This document shows positions 33,934 to 45,092 of a stretch of DNA of 64,000 nucleotides, piece by piece. The stretch covers positions 342,493,379-342,557,378 of the forward strand of contig NC_080571.1 in the NCBI RefSeq assembly GCF_030247185.1, written 5' to 3'. Source of the stretch: Malaya genurostris. Taxonomy: Eukaryota > Arthropoda > Insecta > Diptera > Culicidae. Position 1 is the stretch's first letter; each line of letters begins with the position of its first letter. The translations under genes were made by a program, and so were the position numbers. The notes below the pieces were generated by a model. The model worked only from the letters and a program-made list of their open reading frames with translations. It was not told where the DNA came from and did not search any database.

Positions 33934-34858
33934 AAGGGTGATTTTTTAAGAGCTTGAGAACTTTTTTAAACAATAAAACGCATAAAATTTGCAAAATCTC
34001 ATCGGTTCTTTATTTTAAACGTTAGATTGGTACATGACATTTACTTTTTGAAGATAATTTCATTTAAATGTTGACCGCGGCTGCGTCTTAGGTGGTCCAT
34101 TCGGAAAGTCCAATTTTGGGCAACTTTTTCGAGCATTTCGGCCGGAATAGCCCGAATTTCTTCGGAAATGTTGTCTTCCAAAGCTGGAATAGTTACTGGC
34201 TTATTTCTGTAGACTTTAGACTTGACGTAGCCCCACAAAAAATAGTCTAAAGGCGTCAAATCGCATGATCTTGGTGGCCAACTTACCGGTCCATTTCTTG
34301 AGATGAATTGTTCTCCGAAGTTTTCCCTCAAAATGGCCATAGAATCGCGAGCTGTGTGGCATGTAGCGCCTTCTTGTTGAAACCACATGTCTACCAAGTT
34401 CAGTTCTTCCATTTTTGGCAACAAAAAGTTTGTTAGCATCGAACGATAGCGATCGCCATTCACTGTAACGTTGCGTCCAACAGCATCTTTGAAAAAATAC
34501 GGTCCAATGATTCCACCAGCGTACAAACCACACCAAACAGTGCATTTTTCGGGATGCATGGGCAGTTCTTGAACGGCTTCTGGTTGCTCTTCACTCCAAA
34601 TGCGGCAATTTTGCTTATTTACGTAGCCATTCAACCAGAGATGAGCCTCATCGCTGAACAAAATTTGTCGATAAAAAAGCGGATTTTCCGAATGGACCAC
34701 CTAAGACGCAGCCGCGGTCAACATTTAAATGAAATTATCTTCAAAAAGTAAATGTCATGTACCAATCTAACGTTTAAAATAAAGAATCGATGAGATTTTG
34801 CAAATTTTATGCGTTTTATTGTTTAAAAAAGTTCTCAAGCTCTTAAAAAATCACCCTT
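33934..34858. mobile_element. DD41D mariner derivative with long inverted ends
   Basis: 925 bp flanked by TA. About 33934-34096 is the reverse complement of about 34694-34858 (AAGGGTGATTTTTTAAGAGC at both ends, reading inward). Both arms include the last about 20 codons of the transposase, so the element's original 5' end has been replaced by an inverted copy of its 3' end. The sister repeat at 35.2-36.2 kb has the same joint without the insert (near 35706-35728), confirming the boundaries. Confidence 0.85.
34041..34700 (-). pseudogene. DD41D mariner transposase, C-terminal two thirds
   Basis: 219 codons covering the catalytic region: ILFSDEAHLWLNG (first Asp), VWCGLYAGGIIGPYFF, then WFQQEGATCHTARD and SWPPRSCDLTPLDYFLWG. 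Between the second position and the final Asp lie 41 residues, which points to the rosa-like DD41D mariners. The second catalytic residue is Glu in this copy (QQEG), where the family has Asp. The N-terminal DNA-binding domain is missing. The protein is therefore expected to be inactive. Confidence 0.85.
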
Positions 34859-35230
34859 TATAAGAGCGGTAAAAATCAATGTGTTTTGTCGGTTACATCA
34901 CTTATACCATCATATATCTGGAACCAAAAGTCACAACCATTTGATCTTCGAACTTGATCAATGGCCCGCCAGTAGCTTTCAAACGAGCCCAAGTTTGTTC
35001 AAATCGGTTCAGCCATCTCTGAGAAAATTGAGCGCGTTCAAATATCTTCGAAAAGTGCACACACATACACACACACAGACATTTTCCGATCTCGTCGAAC
35101 TGAGTCGAATGGTATATAACACTATGGGTCTCCGAGGCTCCGTTCGAAAGTCGGTTTTTCCAGCAATTCTAATACCTTTCTATACAGAAAGGCAAAACCC
35201 TTCTTAGTCCACTTAGTGGAATTTTCATAT

Positions 35231-35556
35231 ATCTTGAAAAATCACCATAGAGGGGAGTACATGAAATTTTCGAAATCGAAAAAAAAATTTTGATGCGAAA
35301 AGGCTTAGAATTGCATGAAACGTCGAGATTTAGTGTCATCTGGAAAAAAAATTTTTTTGAAAAAGTCGACTTTTTGGGACTTAGAAAAAATATGAAAATT
35401 TTTCTAAGTCCCAGAAAGTTGATTTTTTCAAAAAAAATTTTTTTTTGAGATGACACTAAATTTCGATATTTCATGCAGTTTTAAGAGTTTCGGCATCAAA
35501 AAAAATTTCGATTTTGAAAATTTCATGTACTCTCCCCTATGGTGCTTCTTCAAGAT
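35231..35556. repeat. Long near-perfect hairpin B
   Basis: A second copy of hairpin A in the next repeat unit, with the same stem words and an equivalent loop. A few differences between A and B keep the pairing largely intact. Confidence 0.85.
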
Positions 35557-35737
35557 CGAAAATTGTCAAACCTTTACCTCCGGGCAGCACCCCTTAAGCA
35601 TGTCCAATTTAGGTCAAATTTTGCATGAAGGCTTTTTTCGAGGTGCTTAAACTTTTGAGCACTAGAACTTTACGAAAATAGAGGTGATCCCAAAATTTTG
35701 GCACCTATATATATATATATATAAGAGCGGTAAAAAT

Positions 35738-36069
35738 CAACGTGTTTTGTCGGTTACGTCACTTATACAATCATATATCTGGAACCAAAAGTCACAACCA
35801 TTTGATCTTCGAACTTGATCAACGGCCCGACAGTAGCTTTCAAACGAGCCCAAGTTTGTTAAAATCGGATCAGCCATCTCTGAGAAAATTGAGCGCGTTC
35901 AAATACAACGCTTTTTGTCGGTTACGTCACTTATACAATCATATCTCCGGAACCAAAAGTCACAACCATTTGATCTTCGAACTTGATCAATGGCCCGCCA
36001 GTAGCTTTCAAACGAGCCCAAGTTTGTTCAAATCGGTTCAGCCATCTCTGAGAAAATTGAGCGCGTTCA
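35738..36069. repeat. 165 bp tandem duplication
   Basis: 35738-35903 and 35904-36069 are near copies (both begin AACG then TTTTTGTCGGTTACG or a close variant and end at GAGCGCGTTCAAATA). The corresponding segment in the first unit, near 34880-35044, is single. Confidence 0.8.
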
Positions 36070-37440
36070 AATATCTTCGAAAAGTGCACACACATACACA
36101 CACAGACATTTTCCGATCTCGTCGAGCTGAGTCGAATGGTATATAACACTATGGGTCTCCGAGGCTCCGTTTGAAAGTCGGTTTTTCCAGCAATTCTAAT
36201 ACCTTTCTATAGAGAAAGGCAAAAAGGCAAAGGGAAACTTAAAAAAAATTTGTTTGACGATGGTTGGATTAAAAATACAACCTATACAACCTTTTTTATG
36301 GAACCCACGCTAACGGAGGAAGAAAAAAACGATAAAACAAAAAAGATCCATATTATGGAAATCGCAAAAATATTACATAACGCTCAAATTAAAAACTATA
36401 CGACTCTCACTGAAGCTGGTAAAAACAGATTTAAAATCACATATGAAAAACAAAGACAAGCAGAAACGCTAATAAATTCAAAAATAATTACGGATTCCTA
36501 CAAATATAAAATTTTTGTGCCGAATATTTTTAAACAATCTATCGGTATAATCAGGAACATTCCACCTTCAATATCGGATACTGAGCTACAAGAAAATATA
36601 ATTTCAAACAAAAAAATTCAAAAAGTAGAAAGAATTAAAAAAATGATAAATAAGGATCTAATTCCAACTTACTCAGTTAAAATTTTTGTAGAAGGACAAA
36701 ACCTTTCAGAAACAATAAGTTTATACGGAATTCTGGCGAAAGTGGAAGTTTATGTCTTCCCCCTGAGAGTTTGTTTTAACTGCTGGCGTTATGGACATAA
36801 GGTTCATGCATGCAAGGCTAAAATTAGATGTAGAGATTGTGGATCTGAGCATAAAAGCAATGAGTGTAATTCGGATAGAAAAAAATGTGTGCATTGTAAT
36901 GGAAATCACGAATCGAACAACAAAATTTGCCCGGAAAGGTTTAGACAAGATCAAATAAGAATATCAATGGCTAACCTGAAATTGACCTTTTCAGAAGCAT
37001 CCAGACAATACCCAAAACCAAATCATTCTCAACAATTAAGACTTCAATCCCCCAAACAATTTCCCCCATTAAACCCAATACCAAAACAAAATGAAACTAA
37101 AGAAAGGAACACAAGAACAGATTTAAAAAATAGAAGCCCAAAACCAAAACCAATAATAATAAATAAAATATTCCCTCAGGATGAAATAATACCAGAACCA
37201 ATCCATATTTTTAAAGAAAACCCCCACAATACAACAGATTTAGAAAAAATAAAACAAGAATTGAAAGCTGAGATTATAAATGAATTAAATAATACTGGAA
37301 TTTTTTATAAAATTAAACAACTTCAAGAACAAATAAATAAGCAAAGAAGTAAAAATACAGGTGACTGGAATTCAGATTTATTATTAATAAATATAAACGA
37401 AGAACTAAGCTCAATATTAAAATCTATTCCTAAATTACAT

Positions 37441-37617
37441 TTAATTTCATTCAAATATAAATTTAATTTAATTTTTTATTTATTTATTTATTTATTTTTT
37501 AGTTTTTTTTTATTTTTTATTTATATTATTTTAAATTCTTTTTACATTTGTTTTTATTCTTTTTCTAATTTTTCTAACCTTATTTTTATTTCATTATTTT
37601 ATACTTCATTCCATACT
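37441..37617 (+). other. T-rich linker between ORF1 and ORF2
   Basis: About 170 bases dominated by T on the coding strand, between the A-rich ORF1 and A-rich ORF2. It stays open in the ORF1 frame and would encode a hydrophobic Phe/Leu/Ile/Tyr-rich stretch. This is probably a non-coding spacer that happens to lack stops, or it makes a fusion protein. Confidence 0.6.
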
Positions 37618-40600
37618 ATGACTAGAATTACGAGAGACTTGCAGATATTACAATATAATATCAATAGCATTCGTCCAACTGATGAAACACGAGCGCTTCT
37701 CTTAAATTTTCTAACTGAAAATAAAGTAGATCTAGCAATACTTTCGGAGATTTGGCTAAAACCGTCTGAAGTTATTAATTTCAACGGATACAAATTCCCC
37801 AAAGCTACTAGAGCGAAAGGATATGGAGGGGTTGGCTTCTTAGTTAAAGAAGAAATAGCTTTTCAACAAATAGACCTACCTGATCTGAGTCCAATAGAAG
37901 CAATAGCAATAAAAACACTGAATACAATAGAACCTATTACTTTCATATCAACCTACATCCCACCAACACCGATCAACAATAGTCAATCAAAAAATCCCCT
38001 AAACAAACTTTTTTCCTGGGTAAACAACAATAATTCCCAAACCATAATAGCTGGGGATTTAAATGCTCACCATCCAATGTGGAACATAGGAAACAATGCA
38101 TGTTCGCGTGGGGAATTGATTGTAAAACTGTTAGAAGATAGCGACCTAATTATTATGAACGATGGCTCGCCGACATTGATAAAACCTCCAAACACAATAC
38201 CGTCAGCAATCGATCTCACCTAGCTTCTCAACACATTGCAATCAAAATAGACTGGGAAGTAATACAGGAAGAAATATCAGGGAATCATAAAATGATACTT
38301 TTCAAAATCACCAATTCCTTGTTACAATCATCATATAATCAAATCTTTATAAGTAAAAAAAAGGTCATAGAATTAGCTAACCAAATTCCAGTCAAAAATA
38401 TATTAAATATCAATGACTTAAATCTTTCCCTTAACAAATGTGTTGAAAAAGCCTGTTACACTAAAACTGAAAGCACAAAAGTCCTTAAAAAATGGTGGAC
38501 TGTCGAAATTAAAACTTTACTAATCGAAAAAAATAAAAAACTACGAAACTATTATAATAATTTAACAATGGAAAACTTTCTAAGTTTAAAAAAAGCAAGA
38601 GCCGTGCTAAAATCAGCAATTCGAAAAGAAAAAAGGAAATCCTTCAAAGGATTGATAATGAAATGACCCCAAGCCTACCATCAAAAGTGCTCTGGAACAC
38701 AATTCGAATGTTAAGCGGTGGGTTCAGTAAAAAAGAGAATTTGATATTAATGAACAATGAAAAACTGGCCCAAAAATTTATCAATATAAATTTTCCGAGT
38801 ATAGAAAAAAATTTGACATACTGCCCAAAAACCGAGTATACTACTTCAACACAAATCAAAATGGCAGATTTTATAAACATCCTGAAACACAAAAAAGACT
38901 CGTCAGCGCCGGGAAATGACTATATTTCATATTATATCTTAAAAAATTTTAATCTGAGTATGATAGAAAAAATAGTAGAAGTCCTAAACATTGTTTTAAA
39001 AACAAGAGATATTCCCCACGAATGGAGAACAGTTAAAATTGTACCTATTTATAAAACTGGAAAACTTAAGATGGATCCATTAGGATATCGACCAATTTCA
39101 CTAATTCAAGTGTTCCTGAAATCCATTAATATAATGGTTAAAAAAGAAATAGAAAAATTTGTAACTGAAAAAAATATTATCCCCAAATGTTCTTTTGGTT
39201 TCAAAAAGAGGTCATCCTCTATAAATTGTGTCAATTATTTAATTTCAGAAATTAAAGAAACAAAAAGGAAAAAAATTAGTTCCCCTCGTCACGTTCCTTG
39301 ATCTTTCGAAAGCCTTAGATAGTGTAGATATCGATTCATTATTAGAAATTCTAGATAACACAGGAATCCCCCCAGATCTGATTGACTGGATTCATTCATA
39401 TCTAAAAGAAAGAAAAGTCATAATAACTTTGAATAATGGTACCAAAATATCGGCTATAACGAATAAAGGGCTCCCCCAAGGATGTCCACTGTCACCCCTA
39501 TTGTTTAACATATACACCTCCAAAATACACGACATAAATGAGGAGGAAGTCTATTTCTTTCAGTTTGCGGACGATTTCGCAATATTAGTAGCAGGAAAGA
39601 TAATTAGTGAGTCAGAAACCAAATTGAACGAGGTACTAAACAAAACACAATCCGTTTTCTCAAACCTCCATCTCAATCTAAACCCGGGAAAATCCGCAGT
39701 TATTTGCTTCACAAATAAATTTAATGACAATCTGAACATAAATATTAATAATATAGCAGTTAAATCAAAACCCTTTCAAAAATATCTTGGTATCTGGATT
39801 GATCATAAAATAACATTTAAAAAACATATAAGTGAAACAGTAACTAAAATTAGAAAAAAAAAACAAATGTTCTCAAAATGCTCAGTAAGAAAAATTGGGG
39901 AGCACACCCAAAAGTGATGCTACAAATTAATAAGACCCCATATCGACTACGGAATCTTCGTATATGGAGTAGCATGTAATACAGATCTAAATAGAATCCA
40001 AGTCGCTCAGAATGTTGCCCTGAGATTTTCATTAAGACTATTGAAATCTACTTCAAACCATGTGGTCCTAGCAGAAACAGGCGAACTACCGGTAGACCTG
40101 AGAGCAAAACTAGTAACGTTGAGGGAAACGGTGAGAAATCTATATATTTTAATAATAGTCCTATAGTCAATTCACTGTCTTCTATAATTTTCTCAGACAT
40201 TACTCCAAATCAACTAACATTCTTTGAGAATAATGCAACCATACATAACTTTATATTAGTTCAACTTTGTGCTATGAATAACAAAAAACCTAACCTTGAT
40301 ACTGAAAAACTAGAAATCTACTTAAACCTAGGATCAATAGTTAAAAATAAAACCAATAAAACTATATTGAAAACAATAGCACTAGAAATAATACACGAAA
40401 AATACAATGATTATTATAAAATATACACTGACGGTACCAAATCCTGCACTGGAACAGGTTTTGGTTTCTACGACCCGCAAAAAATGACTTCTATAAGCCA
40501 TAAATTGAACCCACTCTTATCAATAGCGAGTGCGGAATTAGTAGCAATTCTCGAAGCTATCAAATTCGCACATCAAAATGGTCAACAGAAAATAGGTATC

Positions 40601-42204
40601 CTCACTGACTCTAAAAGTGGTTGTCAACTGATATTAAACGGAAATAATTTAGAAAATTACATTGTTAATGAAATATACAATTTCTTAGAAAAAACAAATA
40701 TAATTAAAGTCATTATTCAGTGGATACCGGCAATGAAAGAGCAGATATTGCAGCAAAGCTCAGTAGTAATAGACAAAAAACTTTGCCCTTTGGCTTAACT
40801 ATGAGCGATGTTATGATCCAGTGCAAAAACACAATCTTGGAAGACTGGAATACAAGATACAGATTGATTTCGGAAGAAAAAGGTATGAAGCATTTTGAAA
40901 TCTATATATATATAAAAATGCAGAGATCATTCTTTGTAATCGCATCACGTAAGAACGGATGGACGGATTGAGATGCTTTTTTTTTTGTTTGATCAGTTTT
41001 TACTCCCACCGGGTTCGTACATCAATAAATTTAGGAAAACTTACCGGAAAAGTGGGAAAAACCAATAAAGTTATTTTGTATGGACAATGGAATTTTCCAC
41101 TGCAAAAGTCGCCAATGATTGCTTGATCTACAATTGATGTTTGGCGCGCAAGGAGATGCTCAGTATTTCGCCGTTGAAGAAAGGAATACTAGATCTTTGG
41201 AAAATCGTTTGGCGCGCAACGAGTAGATTTGGGTGGAGATTTTACATGCATGATTGATTCGTCATTTGGAAACACGAGCTTATCGTGGGTATCAAAATCA
41301 TTACTTGCCAAATGACTGTTTTAGCTATACCGTAAACAGAAGCACAAGTTCTAATGTCATTTACCAGTAGATGTAGTTAGATGAATTATGTTGGCCATCG
41401 TGGCCGTGAGTTGAACAAATCAAATTATGTAACGATTTTTTTACGTATCAATGAAGGGATTCTGCTGTTGAAATAATGAGTTCAGAAGAAAATATTTTTC
41501 TTGCATTTAGCATGCTGACGTTTGTTCAGCCGATTCGAGTGAGTTTTCAAGAGTGGTTTACTTCAAAACGGTCTGCTTGGGATGCTATTCATGACATTTG
41601 TAAGCTGCTTAAGCCAAATCATTTCATTTTCCGAACTTTGGATTACTTGACGAATTACCATATGCGAATCGTGAATATCATATCTGAAGGAGAAATCGTG
41701 GCATGTAAGAACCATTAGTTGTGAGATCTGCTGTTTTATACATTGGCTTTAACGATAAGAAGAATACTGGTATAATCACTCAGGACTGAATACTAAGCAA
41801 AACGATGTGGTGGCTCGACGAATGAGAGGCCTTTTGATACAATTCTTGAACGAATCCAGCGTTCATGTCAAAGTTAATGGACACAATATTTTATAAAATT
41901 CGAATGTCCAAGAATTTTTCATTTTATCGCTAATTCGTTAATCGAAAATTGATCCTGTCATTATCGTGCTACGAACATTCATTAAACACGACTAAGTAAT
42001 ATCACTAGCGGTGAAGCAGGTTATGGACAACCGTTCAAAACCAATTTATTACTTATCGATAATCCCTAAGGATTTGCTATTAATTTTTTAAACGTCTTCA
42101 GTACAAGTAAGTCTTAACATGCAATGACAAACAACAATCCCCGAGGGCTGCTTTTGGAAATTTGTAGGATCAATTTAAAGTATTTATCTTGGTCATCTCT
42201 TTTT

Positions 42205-43470
42205 CATCCATCTGTTAATTTATTTGTTTGTTTATTTAGGAGCAAGGGAAAAGCCCGCTGGAGCTGAGATTTTCATTCTCCTTCTCCAGCAGGCATAAAA
42301 CCTTCTCATCTTTTGTATCAACAGATCACATTTGTCCATATGATATATAACGAAATCTTAGATTACCCTTATTTAAACTACAAAGCTAACTAACAACTAT
42401 TGATATCGTCTAATTATTTTAATAAAACTAGCGGGAAAAGATTCCAAGAAAACGGGTTTTAATGGAGTTACGAGATAAATTGAAATCAAATTCATCAGAG
42501 AAAGTATTGAATACGCGAAACATACTCGAAAACGGTTCATTAAAGCCATAGTTAGTTCTAGCACGAGGAATTCTGAGAAAGGGATTAAACAGCAAATTAC
42601 GCTGATTAATGTCAAAACTTAGCTATTGTAGGAGATCTGAACAATCAATTCGAGATTGGATGAGGTCCGCAACGAAAACGGCTTTCAGTGTATCACGGCG
42701 GACAGATAGCAAATCGAGGTGTGCGAAACTACATCGATTTTCGTAGCTTTAAAGATTCAATGGATCTCTCCAGGGCAGGCGACGCAAAGCAAAACGAATG
42801 AACTTGCGCTGGACAGTTTCAATGCGTAGCTTATCAGTTTGGTAATATGGTGCCCAAACAACAACAACAGCATACTCCAGTGTAGAGCGAACTAGAGCGC
42901 AATATAACGATTTCAGGCAGTATATGTTATTGAAATTTTTTGAGATGCGAAAGATGGAACATAGCATCTTTAATGCCTTAGAGAGGGTATATTCTATGTG
43001 ATCTTTGAAACTAAGTTTTGAATCCAATAACACTCCTAGATCCTTAATTGATGTCTCCCGTTTTAGTATAGCTTGCGAAATAGTGTAATCATACGAGATC
43101 GTGGTTCGTTTACGAGAGAAGGAGATAACGAAACATTTGAAGGCATTTATAACCATTCTGTTGACGTTGCACCAGTTAGAAAATACATCCAACTGTGACT
43201 GCAAGAAATTTAAGTCTTTCAGATCTTTGATGAGATGAAACAGCTTGAAATCATCGACGAATGATAGCTTCATACATTGCAATGCGAAATTCAGATCATT
43301 TAGATATAGCAGAAATATGAATGGTTCTAGATGGCTTCCCTGAGGAACGCCAGAGCTCAAGATGAATGATGGAGTAACGCAGTCGCCAATTTTCACGGTC
43401 GTACTAGGACCAGTCAGATATGATTCAATCCAATCCATCATCCCATATGTCAAACCTTTAGTTTAAGATA
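42205..43470 (-). mobile_element. Jockey-type fragment inside Helitron copy 2
   Basis: A minus-strand fragment with the 3' end on the left. Its 3' UTR contains a hairpin near 42250-42300 (GCCCGCTGGAG facing CTCCAGCAGGC) and an AT-rich tail. Its right border, in the RT palm region, is a 5' truncation. The exact borders and target duplication are not resolved. Confidence 0.7.
42397..43453 (-). pseudogene. Jockey/CR1-type RT remnant
   Basis: The 234-codon frame 42749-43453 holds WIESYLTGPSTTVKIG, SGVPQGSHLEPFIFLLYLND, FVDDFKLF (FADD-type catalytic box with Val), the thumb KDLGVLLDSKLSFKDH and LEYAVVVWAPYY-like C-terminal conserved residues. The tail carrying RARTNYG-like residues is at 42397-42615 in another frame. 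Only the palm-to-C-terminus part survives. Confidence 0.8.
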
Positions 43471-43893
43471 GATCTACAATCTCTGTTGAACATATCCACA
43501 ATAATTATTGATGATATTTCTTCTTCGGGACGAAGTTAATGTGTTGGATATGAGTTTTTCGTAATTCGTTTATTGTATGCCAAGTAATCAGTAATATAAT
43601 GGAGAGAAACATTAACATTTAACAACTCTGCTGTTTGAAAACATAAATTTAAAAAAATTTCAGGCGAGACGAAGTTCGGCGGGTCAGCTAGTAATGAATA
43701 AAATAAATGAAAAATCATGGTTTCATAAAATGCTCACATCCTATTCGAATGCACTAAATATGATTATAACCGCCAGAAGTATCCAAATCTCAATATTAGC
43801 TCGAATATAATTGATATAATGAAAAATGGGTCTTTCAGTGAATACAAACAAATTACTAATTATCTAGAAGAAATCAAAATAAGTGTTTGAGCC

Positions 43894-44876
43894 TTTTTTT
43901 TTTTTAAAATAACTATTTATTGGAAATGAGTTAAAATTAAATTATTAAGATTTAAATTGGGTGTTCAGCCACAAGTGGTAACTTTTCAGCCCTGTTATAT
44001 ATATATATATATATATATATATGATTTGGTTATTACCATGAAGACATCATTTGCTTCCGCAATTCTGAGATTTTTGTGTAGGGAAAATTCTAAACCTACT
44101 TGTATTGTGTAATGGGGAAAAGGAACTTATATACTAACTTACTAACTAATACAGAGAGCGAATCGATTCAATTGAAGATTGCATCGATTTTTGTCGGAAT
44201 TTGCTTATAATATTATGTGACATTACATCTAATGGTTCTATATTTGTGAGTCTGTGTAACTCATTTGTACTAAACCAGGGAGGACGCTTCAGAATCATTT
44301 TCAGAATTTTATTCTGAATCCTTTGAAGCGTTTTCTTCCTGGTGGAACAACAGCTTGACCAAATTGGTACCGCATAAAGCATGGCTGGTCTGAAAATTTG
44401 TTTATAAATTAACAATTTGTTTTTTAGACAAAGCTTAGAATTTCTGTTTATAAGAGGATATAAACATTTAATATATTTATTACACTTTGCCTGGATTCCT
44501 TCAATGTGATCCTTGAAAGTGAGTTTTTTGTCATACGTTAAACCTAAGTATTTAGCTTGATCAGACCATGTCAATTCCAAGCCATTCAATTCGAGAATGT
44601 GATTATTGTTTGGTTTAAGAAAAGAAGCTCTTGGCTTATGAGGAAAGATAATTAATTGCGTTTTTGCTGCATTTGGTTTAATTTTCCATTTTGACAGATA
44701 ATCACTGAAAATATTTAAACTTCTTTGTAGGCGACTGCAGATCACTCTTAGATTTCTACCTGTGGCTAACAGACTTGTGTCGTCACAGAATAACGATTTC
44801 TGACAACCAACGGGTAGATTTGGAAGATCAGAAGTGAAAATATTATACAAGATTGGAGCTACACTCGAACCCTGCG
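43894..44876 (-). mobile_element. Jockey-type 5'-truncated insertion
   Basis: Bounded by the 13 bp duplication AAGTGTTTGAGCC (43881-43893 and 44877-44889), with a poly-A tail (read as T) at 43894-43904. It lies just at the stop codon of the A-rich element's ORF2, in its 3' UTR. A (TA)n tract occupies about 43996-44021. Confidence 0.88.
44146..44876 (-). pseudogene. Jockey-type RT C-terminal fragment, open
   Basis: About 243 codons begin in the RT box at SQGSSVAPILYNIF, exactly at the truncation point, and continue through LFCDDTSLL (FADD position reads CDD), SKWKIKPNAAKTQLIIFPHK, KYLGLTYDKKLTFKDH and MLYAVPIWSSC. They end without internal stops. Family resemblance is to mosquito Jockey-type elements. 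The open frame indicates a young insertion. Confidence 0.85.
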
Positions 44877-45092
44877 AAGTGTTTGAGCCTTCAATTTCAA
44901 TAATATAAATCATGAAAATATGATTCAGAGTTGTCAACTATCGATACAATCAATTCACAGACATAGAACAAGACGCCCTTTGGTTGTACGGTTCGTTATG
45001 TCGCTTGACAATAATAAAACTTGACAACACTTGGTTATATGGATCGACTCGGTCTGTGCCAAAAGGAAGAGAAGAAAAAAAAAACTATTATC

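Larger units (their letters stand above)
33222..36228. repeat. Culicine repeat block inserted in ORF1
   Basis: Head-to-tail copies of one repeat. Units start with CCTTCTTAGTCCACTTAGTGG (or the shorter form at 33222) and end with CCTTTCTATAGAGAAAGGCA. A partial unit occupies 33222-33464, a full unit 33465-35192 (with the DD41D mariner inside) and a second full unit 35193-36228. Each full unit carries the 330 base hairpin, the 'cccaaaattttggc' joint and the 3' region with (AC)n and GTCGAACTGAGTCGAATGG or its GTCGAGCTGAG variant. Sequence on both sides belongs to ORF1. A target duplication could not be resolved in the A-rich flanks. Confidence 0.75.
32963..37440 (+). pseudogene. ORF1 of A-rich element, split by repeat block
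   Basis: The start at 32963 gives MSEVKGSDD, and a single TAA at 33125 interrupts the frame, which then continues with TNFDSISHKNF to about 33215. The repeat block separates this from 36229 onward (KGKLKKNLFDDGWIKN). The second part has an RNA-binding-like region and three knuckles: CFNCWRYGHKVHAC (C-x2-C-x4-H-x4-C), CRDCGSEHKSNEC and CVHCNGNHESNNKIC, at about 36771-36930. A basic Pro/Gln-rich tail and a helical end follow. It would bind element RNA. From 36250 the frame runs without a stop into ORF2 through a T-rich linker. Confidence 0.8.
40901..43691 (+). mobile_element. Non-autonomous Helitron, copy 2
   Basis: Starts TCTATATATATATAAAAATG and ends GGGTCAGCTAG, between A (40900) and T (43692). 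Removing it rejoins the RNase H tail codon by codon (GAA A + TA ATG AAT AAA), with no duplicated base, as expected for Helitron integration. It shares its ends with copy 1 and is enlarged by an internal Jockey-type insertion. No Rep/helicase sequence. Confidence 0.92.
37618..43890 (+). pseudogene. ORF2 of A-rich element (APE-RT-RNase H), broken
   Basis: APE endonuclease at 37618-38223: LQYNINSIRP, LSEIWLKP, GYGGVGFLV, AGDLNAHHPMW, SAIDLT. The frame breaks at 38223. Linker at 38292-38666. RT at 38663-39917: SAPGNDYISYYILKN, YRPISLIQV, then FLDLSKALDSVD in another frame near 39300, GLPQGCPLSPLLFNIY and the catalytic FADD at about 39570. RNase H at 40274-40900: IYTDGTKS, SAELVAILEAI, LTDSKSG. 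The His-containing segment before GNERADIAAK is deleted near 40735. A Helitron follows at 40901, and the last about 65 codons (KINEKSWFHKM ... EEIKISV) resume at 43692 and stop at 43888. At least four indels make it dead. Confidence 0.85.
32681..45084 (+). mobile_element. A-rich I-group retrotransposon, multiply interrupted
   Basis: Inserted in the L2/CR1-like element between CTATTATC duplications. The 5' end at 32681 carries an Inr and DPE, and the 3' end at 45084 is a 10-A tail. Contents: ORF1 with three zinc knuckles, then APE, RT and RNase H. It is interrupted by the culicine repeat block (33.22-36.23 kb), a Helitron (40901-43691) and a Jockey-type fragment (43894-44876). Without these it is about 5.6 kb, a normal length for a complete non-LTR element. 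Its coding strand is strikingly A-rich, unlike every other element here. Confidence 0.85.

Noticed and set aside
37441..37617. Apparent transmembrane segment between ORF1 and the endonuclease
   Set aside because: The hydrophobic residues follow from T-rich DNA between two retrotransposon ORFs. There is no other sign of a membrane protein.
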